From JALYGK01 sp036259835 (GTDB taxonomy: Bacteria; Actinomycetota; UBA4738), in NCBI GenBank assembly GCA_036259835.1, contig DATABA010000060.1, positions 1 through 30,840 on the forward strand: a stretch of DNA of 30,840 bases, read 5' to 3'. Every line of letters starts with the position of its first letter. Position 1 is the stretch's first letter. Under the pieces are notes generated by a model that did not search any database, was not told the DNA's origin, and saw nothing but the letters and a program-made list of their open reading frames with translations. The translations under genes and the position numbers were made by a program. This document shows, one piece after another, positions 24,523-30,840 of the stretch.

Positions 24523-24684
24523 TCAGTCGGGGCGGATGACCTCGTCGTCTGTGGGCTCCTCGCCCGAAGGAGGCGGACCGGCGTCGGAATCGCCCGGGCC
24601 GGGCTTAGTGGGATCCTGTTCATCGGCCTCGACGGTTGGGTCATCCGGACCGATCGCCGGCTGGTCCTTCTTGTCTTCGTTCAT
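24523..24684 (-). CDS. Small acidic, proline-rich protein, 53 aa
   Basis: A frame from the ATG at 24684 to a TGA at 24525-24523 fills most of the gap between the HldE and carbamoyltransferase genes. CGGAG lies five bases upstream, overlapping the preceding stop region, a good ribosome-binding site. The protein starts MNEDKKDQPAIGPDDPTVEA and ends EEPTDDEVIRPD. It is rich in Asp, Glu and Pro, has no hydrophobic segment and is probably disordered. I do not recognise a family. Its position inside a tightly packed operon and its own ribosome-binding site argue that it is translated; it may be an accessory or spacing peptide. Confidence 0.55.
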   Translation of the reverse strand: MNEDKKDQPAIGPDDPTVEADEQDPTKPGPGDSDAGPPPSGEEPTDDEVIRPD

Positions 24685-24696
24685 GGCGTCTCCGTT

Positions 24697-26229
24697 TCAG
24701 CGTCGGCGTTGCTTCGCCCCGGATCCGGCTCTGATGCGCTCGACGATGCCGCTGGTGGAGGAATCGCTGATCAGGGGAAGGATCACGACCTCGCCCGCGA
24801 GCCGTTCAACCATGGGGGTTTCGGGCAGGCTCTCCTTACTGTAGTCCCCTCCCTTGACGTACAGATGGGGACGAAGCGCCGCGATGAGGTCGATCGGCGT
24901 GTCGCTGTTGAACGGAACGATGTGATCGACAGAGTCCAGCGCCGAGAGGATCTCGACCCTGTCCTCGAGCGTGTTGATGGGTCGCCCGTGCCCCTTCAGC
25001 CTACGCACGCTGTCGTCGGTGTTGAGCCCGACCACCAACACATCGCCCAGCGTCTTCGCTTGCGCCAGATGGGCGATGTGGCCGCGGTGCAGGATGTCGA
25101 AGCACCCATTGGTGAAGACGATCCGCTTCCGCTCCTGATGGAGGGACTGTGCGAGCTGACGCAGACCGATGGCACCGGAAATGTACTTGCTTTCCGCAGC
25201 GACATATCGCTTCAGCTCCGGTGCGGTGCAGACGGAGGTGACCTCCTTTCCCACCACCACGGCCGAAGCGGCCGATGCGAGATCCGCGGCCTCCTCGGTC
25301 TCGGCCCCGGATGCGAGCGAAAGCCCGAGGACTCCGACGAAGGTGTCACCGGCGCCGGTTGCTCTCGAGTTCTGCGTCGGGCGGGTGAAGGTTCGGTACG
25401 GTGCGCGGCCGCGCTCGAAGACCACGGCGCCATCCGCCCCGAGCGTCACCGCGGCGATCCGCGCGCCGGTCAGGTCGACCAACCGGTCTCCGCAACCGTG
25501 GATCTGCTCGATGCGGGCCCGAGTGCCCTCCACCGCCGGCAGCTCCAGAAGCGCGACTGCCTCTTCGTAGTTCGGCTTCACAGCGGTGGGACGAGTCGAG
25601 GCGTAGGACCGAAGCTCGCGGGCGTCGACAACCAGAGGACGATCGTCTCCCTCGCGAAGCTCCGCGAGGGCGCGACGAACGCCGGGGCTCATCACGCCAT
25701 AGCGGTAGTCCGAGACGATCACCACGTCGGCTCGCGACCACAGGTCGGCCAGTCGTTTCGCGAACGACACTTCAGTCGCCGAAGACAGCGGGTCGGTGGT
25801 TCCCTGGTCGAACCGGGCGATCATCTGTCCGGAGGCCACCAGCCGATGCTTGGCGAGCGTTCGGCGCCCGGTTTCGACCACAAGGTCGTCGGTCGGGATC
25901 CCCCTCGCCTGGAGCTCGCGCTTCAGGCGCATCGCGTCGGGGTCGTCGCCGATCACCGAGAGGAAGGTGACGCGCGCGCCGACGGCGCGAACATTTGCTG
26001 CCGTGTTCGCCGCCCCGCCGGGGGCATCGGTTCGATCGGAAACGTCCACGATCGGAACGGGTGCTTCTCTCGACAGGCCGCGCCCGGGACCGGAAAGGTA
26101 GCTGTCGAGGATGGCCTCGCCGACGACGAGCGCCCGGATGTCGGCGAAGGAATCGATGATCGTACGCAGGCTTCCTCGCGGGCCCGTGCTCCGGTCCGGG
26201 GACGGCGGGACCGGAACCTCGGTCACCAT
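24697..26229 (-). CDS. hldE: Bifunctional heptose 7-phosphate kinase / heptose 1-phosphate nucleotidyltransferase, HldE type
   Basis: 510 aa from the ATG at 26229; a GTG three bases on (26226) makes the GTGA overlap with the upstream stop. The PfkB kinase (about 30-345) is complete: GGAANTAANV (71-80), VVDARELRSY (200-209), AVKPNYEEA (216-224) and TGAGDTF (291-297) with the catalytic Asp295 and anion-hole glycines. The nucleotidyltransferase (about 365-500) has FTNGCFDILHRGH (372-384), VVGLNTDDSVRRLKGHGRP and VKGGDYSKE. It would phosphorylate heptose 7-phosphate at C1 and, after GmhB, add the nucleotide. Its end reads SDSSTSGIVERI where the paralogue has DRSTTGIIERV. Which nucleotide is used (ADP or GDP) cannot be told from the sequence. 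Confidence 0.92.
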   Translation of the reverse strand: MVTEVPVPPSPDRSTGPRGSLRTIIDSFADIRALVVGEAILDSYLSGPGRGLSREAPVPIVDVSDRTDAPGGAANTAANVRAVGARVTFLSVIGDDPDAMRLKRELQARGIPTDDLVVETGRRTLAKHRLVASGQMIARFDQGTTDPLSSATEVSFAKRLADLWSRADVVIVSDYRYGVMSPGVRRALAELREGDDRPLVVDARELRSYASTRPTAVKPNYEEAVALLELPAVEGTRARIEQIHGCGDRLVDLTGARIAAVTLGADGAVVFERGRAPYRTFTRPTQNSRATGAGDTFVGVLGLSLASGAETEEAADLASAASAVVVGKEVTSVCTAPELKRYVAAESKYISGAIGLRQLAQSLHQERKRIVFTNGCFDILHRGHIAHLAQAKTLGDVLVVGLNTDDSVRRLKGHGRPINTLEDRVEILSALDSVDHIVPFNSDTPIDLIAALRPHLYVKGGDYSKESLPETPMVERLAGEVVILPLISDSSTSGIVERIRAGSGAKQRRR

Positions 26230-27227
26230 TCTGATCTCTTCGTGCCGAGAGGCACCAGCGTTCGTCCGCCTCGTTTGCCGGTAACCGTTTCGAAGGTCTC
26301 CTTCCATTCACGGACGAACCGATCGATGCCGAACATGTCCAGGGCTCTGGCCCTTGCCTGCTCACCCATGCGCTTCGCCAGCGCCCAGTCCTGGAGGAGC
26401 TCCCGCATTCCCGCGATGACTCGCTGCACATCCGTGTCGATGACGCCTGAGACGCCGTTCTCCACGGCGGTGACCATCTCCGTCGTCGCCAGCCCGGCGA
26501 CGGGCATCCCGATCATCATGGCCTCGCACACGGCGAGTCCGAGGCTGGTGTACCGAATCGGGTTGAAGAAGAACCGGTAGCTGCCCTCCAGGAGCAGCAG
26601 CTGCTCCAACGGGATATCGCCCAGCCCACCGATGTCTTCAGAGCCCATGCCGGCCAGGTCGATGGGGACCTCGGCGCGGGCTCGATCGAAGATGTCCGGC
26701 CCGGTCCGTCGGCCGCGCCGGTACAGATTGTTGACTGCGGTGATTCCTCTCTCGATGTGACCGGAGTATCTGGCGTCTTCGGGAACGACCACACCGTGTC
26801 GAATGACGCGGGTCGGCGTCCGGCCGGAGTTCCACATGAGTTCGTTGAACGGCGTGACGTGGACCAGCAGGACGTCTGGATCGTCAACCGGGTGGCGAGT
26901 CTCGGTTGGATGCTCGAGCGGCGGGTCATGCTCGAGGTAGATCTGAGGGAGGCGGCGTTGCTCGTCGGAAAGGACATCGAACTGCTCTTCGAAGTACTGC
27001 ATGCGTGATTGAAAGAGCACGCAGTCGAACGTGACGTCGCGGACGTGTTCCGCGGGGACCTCGATGACGTTGGGCGGCCATCGGAAGCCCGGAGAGGTCC
27101 CGACGTAGGGGATCGGCCGCCCCGGTTTGACCGGAATGTAGATTTCGAAATCGCCGTGCGCCAGGTAATTGAGATAGCCGCCATGCAGGTGCCAGGTGAA
27201 CACTCGCAACGCGGTCCTGTCGCTCAT
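26223..27227 (-). CDS. GT-B glycosyltransferase, first gene of the heptose operon
   Basis: 334 aa. The ATG at 27227 follows GGAGG by five bases. The N-terminal half is unusual for GT4 (RVFTWHLHGGYLNYLAHGDF at about 8-27, then QIYLEHDPPLEHPTETRH at 95-112). The C-terminal half shows the donor site: NPIRYTSLGLAVCEAMMIGM (222-241), with the Glu of the GT-B motif, and TEMVTAVENGVSGVID (249-264). The typical first EPFG-type Glu is replaced (NPIRYTS). I would place it in a divergent GT4-like group, cytosolic. It is the promoter-proximal gene of a ten-gene operon and so may act early or be the most abundant enzyme. Its sugar donor is unknown. Confidence 0.78.
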   Translation of the reverse strand: MSDRTALRVFTWHLHGGYLNYLAHGDFEIYIPVKPGRPIPYVGTSPGFRWPPNVIEVPAEHVRDVTFDCVLFQSRMQYFEEQFDVLSDEQRRLPQIYLEHDPPLEHPTETRHPVDDPDVLLVHVTPFNELMWNSGRTPTRVIRHGVVVPEDARYSGHIERGITAVNNLYRRGRRTGPDIFDRARAEVPIDLAGMGSEDIGGLGDIPLEQLLLLEGSYRFFFNPIRYTSLGLAVCEAMMIGMPVAGLATTEMVTAVENGVSGVIDTDVQRVIAGMRELLQDWALAKRMGEQARARALDMFGIDRFVREWKETFETVTGKRGGRTLVPLGTKRSEW

Positions 27228-27272
27228 CCGATCCTCCGGCGGTGGAGTGGCGCCTGTACGAAGGGAGATGAA

Positions 27273-27302
27273 AGTGTAGGCGAGAACCGCTTCTCCCTGG
27301 AA
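27273..27302 (-). promoter_or_regulatory. Possible promoter of the heptose operon, with inverted repeat in the spacer
   Basis: On the minus strand TTCCAG (27302-27297) and TACACT (27278-27273) are 18 nt apart. The spacer contains GAGAA-CCGC-TTCTC (27282-27295), a 5-bp inverted repeat that could bind a regulator. The leader to 27227 is about 40 nt. Read-through from the EamA gene, which ends 127 nt upstream, is also possible. Confidence 0.35.
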
Positions 27303-27353
27303 GTCCTTCTGTACGGTCCCGCACCCTCCCCGAAGCGCTCTCGAGCAAGCGGG

Positions 27354-28205
27354 TCAGCGCCCAAACGCCATGAGCACCAGCCCGCCGACGACGACCGCCA
27401 CGCCAGCCACCTGGTTGGGCGCCGGACGCTCGCGGAAGTAGAGGACGCCACCCAGGATGGGGATCAACGGATAGGTCACGGACGCCGCCGCCGTTATGGA
27501 CACGTAACCCAGCTCGCTCCCTCTGGCGAATGCCGCGAACCCGAAGATGTCCAGCACGCCCATGATCATGGCGGGGGCGAATGTCGACGCGGGCGCCTGA
27601 CGCAGCTCATTCACGCCGATGAAGCCCAGGATCACGGCAAGGGTGAGTGCCGAACCGACCCGCGACAGGAGGATCGAACCGAACCAGCCCGTGTCCTTGG
27701 CGAAGATTGCGATCAGAAACGCTCCCAGGCCGAACCCGGTCATCGCCAGCAAGGCGTAGAAGATCCCGCCCCGCTCCCGCGGACGCTCCGCTCGGAGGCG
27801 TCGCCAGTCGGTGGAGGTGACCGCCACCCCGGCGATGGTGACGATGGCTCCCGTAAGCGCCATGGGCGGCACAGACTCTCGAAGGAACACTAGCGACAGC
27901 GTGATGACGATGGCGGCGTAGCCGGCGCCGATCGGAGTGACAAGGGCGATCGGCCCCAGCTGTAGTGCGCGGTAGAACGCGACGTAGCCAAGCGCTCCGC
28001 TGATTCCGATCAACGGCAGAAGGAACAATGCCGGGCGGAACGGAGGCAAGGAGAAGGCGGGGAACGCCAGCATGGCGGCGAACAACAACAATCCGCCCAG
28101 CTGCGCCAGGACCAGCGTGGTGAAACTGCCTATTCGGCGAGACACCAGGGCAACGCCGAAGTCCGCGAGGCCCCAGCCGAGCGCCGCGCCCAGTCCGAAG
28201 AGCAT
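27354..28205 (-). CDS. EamA/DMT-family transporter
   Basis: 283 aa from the ATG at 28205; an in-frame extension to 28385 would cross the promoter region and the divergent amidase gene. The protein is almost all membrane helices, about ten, in two repeats as in 10-TM EamA transporters: GLGAALGWGLADFGVALVSR starts the first, GIFYALLAMTGFGLGAFLIA the second, with FYRALQLGPIALVTPIGAGY before the end of the first repeat. Family members move metabolites, amino acids or sugar nucleotides across the inner membrane; substrate here unknown. Export of a precursor for the neighbouring glycan operon is a guess. TACTAT lies 9 nt before the ATG, so the mRNA is probably leaderless. Confidence 0.87.
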   Translation of the reverse strand: MLFGLGAALGWGLADFGVALVSRRIGSFTTLVLAQLGGLLLFAAMLAFPAFSLPPFRPALFLLPLIGISGALGYVAFYRALQLGPIALVTPIGAGYAAIVITLSLVFLRESVPPMALTGAIVTIAGVAVTSTDWRRLRAERPRERGGIFYALLAMTGFGLGAFLIAIFAKDTGWFGSILLSRVGSALTLAVILGFIGVNELRQAPASTFAPAMIMGVLDIFGFAAFARGSELGYVSITAAASVTYPLIPILGGVLYFRERPAPNQVAGVAVVVGGLVLMAFGR

Positions 28206-28263
28206 CGGCTGGCGATAGTACGAAGGTCTTAAGACCGCGGCGAGGTCGCCGATACCTAGGTCA
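28206..28263. promoter_or_regulatory. Divergent promoter region with a perfect 12-bp palindrome
   Basis: The 58-bp gap between the EamA gene (minus) and the amidase gene (plus) holds TACTAT (28220-28215, minus strand), a -10 for the EamA gene. Just behind it is GGTCTTAAGACC (28225-28236), a perfect palindrome in the -10/-35 spacer. On the plus strand a weaker GATACC (28251-28256) ends 7 nt before the ATG at 28264. One regulator bound to the palindrome could control both genes. Confidence 0.45.
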
Positions 28264-29817
28264 ATGTCTTCTCGCCGACGGGCCCGGTCGGTTGTGGTCG
28301 GTCTGGCGGTGGTGGGGTTGACGCTCGTTTCGTGGCTGCCCGCCCCCCTTCCAGGCCTGACCCACGTTCGCCCGGTTCCGCCCACCGTCGCGAAAGAGGT
28401 CCGAGTGGACCTTCGGTCGCCTCAGGAGGCGCGCATCGCGGGCGAGGCCGGTCCTACTCGGTCGCCTCACCCGTCCGGGACCAACCGGTCGCGACTCGGC
28501 TCCGTTTGCGCGCCGATCAACTTCACGGCGATGGCCCTGACGTGGGATCAGAGGGGTAAGGGAGAGGTCCACGCGCTCGTTCGCGTCGGACCCGACAACA
28601 CCCGGTTCGGTACGGCGACCGAGGTGGAGAGCGCCCCGGGTGAAGGCCCGGACGCCACGTCGCGCGAATACAAGGGTTCACGCCAGGCCACTGGTCTTCT
28701 GTGGGTCGGAAAGGGCCGATGCTCCAAGTTCACCCTCCATCCGCCCAAGGGAGTCGGCCTCTCGAACGTTCGAGCAGTCTTCATCAACACATCGGGGACG
28801 GCTTCGTCGAACCGCGGCACGAGCGAACGGTCCGACGCGCCCGCATCCGATCAGGCGTCGCCACGTCCAACCTCGTCGCCGGCGGCCGGCCTGTTCGGTC
28901 CCAAGCCGGCGATCGCCATGACGTCACGTCCTTCGATCATCCGCCGCAGCGAGTGGGGAGCGAACGAACGTCTCCGCAACTGCGGCGCCAGTTACGCGTC
29001 GTCTCTCAAGGTGTCGTTCGTTCACCACACCGTGAACTCGAACTCGTACTCGCCGAGCCAGTCCGACGACATCGTGCGAGGGATCTACCACTACCACACG
29101 CAAACTCGCGGCTACTGCGACATCGCCTACAACTTCCTGGTCGACCGCTACGGTCAGGTCTTCGAGGGGCGCGCCGGAGGTATGACCCGGCCGGTTATCC
29201 CCGCCGCGACGATGGGATTCAACACCGGGAGCACCGCGGTCTCCGCGATCGGGAACTTCGAATCCGCGTCGCCGCCCTCGGCCATGGTGTCTGCGATCGA
29301 GCGGCTCCTCGCATGGCGGCTCGACGTCGCTCACATCAACCCGCTCGGGAGCGTCACCCTGCGTTCGACCGGAAGCACCGGCGGGAAGTACCCGGCGGGG
29401 AGAATGGTGACGTTCAGAAGAATCTCATCGCATCGCGATGCCGGCTACACCGCCTGTCCGGGCAGGTACCTGTACGCGAACGTCCCCGGGATCAGGAGCG
29501 ACACCTATTCCATGGGGCTTCCGAAGATCTTCAATCCACGGCAGTCGCGGTCCTCGTTCGTTCCGGTCCGCGAGTCCGTGAGGTGGACCGCGCAGGGCTC
29601 GTCGACCCTCAACTGGACGCTTCGGGTCGTGAATTCGAAATCCGAAGTTGTTCGGTCGTTGACCGCCACGGCGTCGTCCTTCTCCAGGACGTGGTCCGGG
29701 ACAGGGAAGGATGGGAAACCGGTTCCCGCCGGAACGTACCGGGTGCGGCTGGGTGCAACGAAGAATGGCACGGCGGCACGCTCCGCCAGTTTTCGGCTGA
29801 CGATTCGCTCAGCGTAG
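28264..29817 (+). CDS. Secreted PGRP amidase with C-terminal FlgD-like Ig domain
   Basis: 517 aa. The signal peptide is MSSRRRARSVVVGLAVVGLT and onward (to about 30). Residues 80-180 form an N-terminal domain also seen in actinobacterial PGRP amidases (NFTAMALTWDQRG, EVHALVRVGPDN). A Ser/Pro-rich linker follows (about 180-215). The PGRP domain spans about 223-415: IIRRSEWGANERLRNC, VSFVHHTVNSN (250-260), YHYHTQTRGYCDIAYNFLVDR without a break, and SSHRDAGYTACPG (388-400). Zinc ligands His254, His390 and Cys398 are present, so MurNAc-L-Ala amidase activity is likely. The C-terminus (about 435-515) resembles a FlgD/fn3-type Ig fold (GTGKDGKPVPAGTYRVRL). It acts outside the cell on peptidoglycan. 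The start has no Shine-Dalgarno. Confidence 0.92.
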   Translation: MSSRRRARSVVVGLAVVGLTLVSWLPAPLPGLTHVRPVPPTVAKEVRVDLRSPQEARIAGEAGPTRSPHPSGTNRSRLGSVCAPINFTAMALTWDQRGKGEVHALVRVGPDNTRFGTATEVESAPGEGPDATSREYKGSRQATGLLWVGKGRCSKFTLHPPKGVGLSNVRAVFINTSGTASSNRGTSERSDAPASDQASPRPTSSPAAGLFGPKPAIAMTSRPSIIRRSEWGANERLRNCGASYASSLKVSFVHHTVNSNSYSPSQSDDIVRGIYHYHTQTRGYCDIAYNFLVDRYGQVFEGRAGGMTRPVIPAATMGFNTGSTAVSAIGNFESASPPSAMVSAIERLLAWRLDVAHINPLGSVTLRSTGSTGGKYPAGRMVTFRRISSHRDAGYTACPGRYLYANVPGIRSDTYSMGLPKIFNPRQSRSSFVPVRESVRWTAQGSSTLNWTLRVVNSKSEVVRSLTATASSFSRTWSGTGKDGKPVPAGTYRVRLGATKNGTAARSASFRLTIRSA

Positions 29818-29831
29818 AGCGGTCTCCCTCG

Positions 29832-29837
29832 CATACT
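29832..29837 (+). promoter_or_regulatory. -10 element for a probably leaderless GTG start
   Basis: CATACT ends 7 nt before the GTG at 29845. The GGAGG that follows is only two bases from the start, too close to be a normal Shine-Dalgarno. Confidence 0.35.
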
Positions 29838-29844
29838 GGAGGAT

Positions 29845-30813
29845 GTGCCAACCGAGATCCTCGGTCACGAAGCGTGGTTCACACGGGAACGCCCGCCGTA
29901 CGATTGGTCGTTCACATTCCAATCCGCCACGCTGGTCCTGATCTTCGCGGCGGTCGCGATCGCCGTCCTGTGGCGGTTGGTGGGGGCCCGGCTTCCCAAA
30001 CCGGAGATCGGCGTCCTGCGGCCTCTTGGGCGGCTTTCGCCGTGGATCCCGCGCCTTCTTGCCATTCACGCCGGGGTATCGCTTCTGGCGCAGGCGGCTC
30101 GAGGCACCTACCTGGCCCCGTCGCTCCGGCTCTCCGATAGCCCGTTCGGCTCAGCGCTCGCCATTGTCGAAGGACTGGCGGGCGTGTGGCTGATCACGGG
30201 TTTCCGCGTGCGGCCCGCCGCAGCCCTGTTGGTGGTGGCCGGTCCCCTGGGGATGCTTCATTACGGCGTTGTCCCGATTGTCGAGCGGGTGGATCTCCTC
30301 GGAGTTGCGCTCTTCCTGACGATCCTTCCACCGGAGGACAGCCCGGGCGGCAGGGTCTCCGCTTCGCCGGAACGTCAGGCGAACGCGCTGCTGGCGCTGC
30401 GAGCACTGGTTGGCGTGTCGCTTATTGTCCTGGCGTTTACCGAAAAGCTGGCGCGTCCCGCGCTGGCCGTTGCCTTTCTCGACGACCATCCGGCGTTCAA
30501 CCTCTTCCAGGTCCTCGGCTTGCCCGGAGGCGAACTCGCGTTCATCCGTGTGGCCGGGGCGATCGAGCTGCTGTTCGGCCTTCTGATCCTCTCCGGGTCC
30601 GTCCCGCAAGTGGCGGTGATCCTGGCTGGCGTCCCGTTCAACGCGACGCTGTTCTTCCTGGGACCAAGCGAGCTGATCGGCCACTTGCCGATCTACGGAG
30701 CGATGCTCGCGCTGTTGATCTACGGGTCCGACGACCGAATCTCCCCACTGGTGCCTGGGCTCGCTCGAGCTCGGGAACAGCATCGGAAGCCGGCCCTCAG
30801 CACGGCGACTTGA
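29845..30813 (+). CDS. DoxX-like integral membrane protein
   Basis: 322 aa starting with a GTG. Eight or so hydrophobic segments are visible, beginning with TLVLIFAAVAIAVLWRLVGA (29-48). The second half has the DoxX-type pattern of a charged pair before a helix: ALRALVGVSLIVLAFTEKLARP (183-204), then GAIELLFGLLILSG (about 237-250). The first half may be a second, diverged copy of the same unit (LLAIHAGVSLLAQAARGTYLAP, then IVEGLAGVWLITGFRVRPAA). DoxX/DoxX-like proteins are often linked to thiol or redox functions, but the role is generally unclear. It follows the amidase gene by 27 nt on the same strand and may be cotranscribed. Confidence 0.8.
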   Translation: MPTEILGHEAWFTRERPPYDWSFTFQSATLVLIFAAVAIAVLWRLVGARLPKPEIGVLRPLGRLSPWIPRLLAIHAGVSLLAQAARGTYLAPSLRLSDSPFGSALAIVEGLAGVWLITGFRVRPAAALLVVAGPLGMLHYGVVPIVERVDLLGVALFLTILPPEDSPGGRVSASPERQANALLALRALVGVSLIVLAFTEKLARPALAVAFLDDHPAFNLFQVLGLPGGELAFIRVAGAIELLFGLLILSGSVPQVAVILAGVPFNATLFFLGPSELIGHLPIYGAMLALLIYGSDDRISPLVPGLARAREQHRKPALSTAT

Positions 30814-30824
30814 TTCGACGAGCA

Positions 30825-30840
30825 ATGAGTGAGGCCCGCC
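30825..30840 (+). CDS. Possible start of the next gene, cut by the window edge
   Basis: An ATG at 30825 opens a frame (ATG AGT GAG GCC CGC) to the edge, 11 nt after the DoxX-like stop. No convincing Shine-Dalgarno. Only five codons are visible, so nothing can be said about the product. Confidence 0.2.

Noticed and set aside
24709..26580. Long plus-strand open frame (623 codons) opposite the intact hldE
   Set aside because: It is the antisense shadow of a well-supported gene. The peptide has no recognisable domain and its composition is typical of an antisense frame in high-GC DNA.
28701..30140. Plus-strand frame of 479 codons spanning the amidase and DoxX-like genes
   Set aside because: Out of frame with two recognisable proteins and crosses their junction; no motif of its own.
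1..30840. CRISPR array, insertion sequence or prophage
   Set aside because: No regularly spaced repeats, transposase, integrase or phage structural genes were seen on either strand.

Overview
The window looks like chromosomal DNA of a high-GC actinomycete-like bacterium (Actinomycetota), probably from an uncultured or deep-branching lineage. Evidence: uniformly high GC, secreted amidases with PGRP domains, a DUF3072 protein, a zinc-ribbon/class III cyclase/AAA/TPR signalling protein, a tRNA without encoded CCA, many GTG/TTG starts, and several start codons sitting 6-9 nt behind a -10 hexamer (leaderless transcripts). I cannot place it below phylum. No phage, IS, CRISPR or plasmid genes were seen.

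Layout. 1-2320 (minus): secreted Asp-box/BNR protein, cut by the left edge. 2549-4639: PHP phosphoesterase convergent with a two-gene unit (COG0212 folate-ligase-like protein plus a 98-aa conserved protein). 4685-4771: tRNA-Ser(UGA), followed by a heavily broken YVTN/NHL-type beta-propeller pseudogene (4888-6027). 6063-9967: SDR dehydrogenase, DUF3072 protein, PGRP amidase, secreted DUF11-like protein. 10037-15807: signalling block with a 1073-aa cyclase-ATPase-TPR protein, a 71-aa membrane protein, and a membrane GGDEF-EAL protein convergent on it with a 56-nt overlap. 15904-27227 (minus): a ten-gene operon for a heptose-containing, probably carbamoylated glycan. 27354-30813: EamA transporter divergent from a second PGRP amidase, then a DoxX-like membrane protein.

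The operon is the centre of interest. In transcription order it has a glycosyltransferase, an intact HldE-type kinase/nucleotidyltransferase, a 53-aa acidic protein, a NodU-type carbamoyltransferase, a GT9 transferase, a GT4 fused in one chain to a GmhA-type phosphoheptose isomerase, an SDR, a GmhB-type phosphatase, a second HldE-like protein whose kinase motifs have decayed while its nucleotidyltransferase is intact, and a second GT9 transferase. Most junctions are 4-nt GTGA/ATGA overlaps. Together these could isomerise sedoheptulose 7-phosphate, phosphorylate it, dephosphorylate it, activate it with a nucleotide, and transfer and carbamoylate the sugar. No HldD epimerase is seen, so a D,D-heptose product is the simplest inference. 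Heptose pathways are best known from Gram-negative LPS; I recall related gene sets in other actinomycetes, so the fusion and the decayed-kinase paralogue are the more unusual parts.
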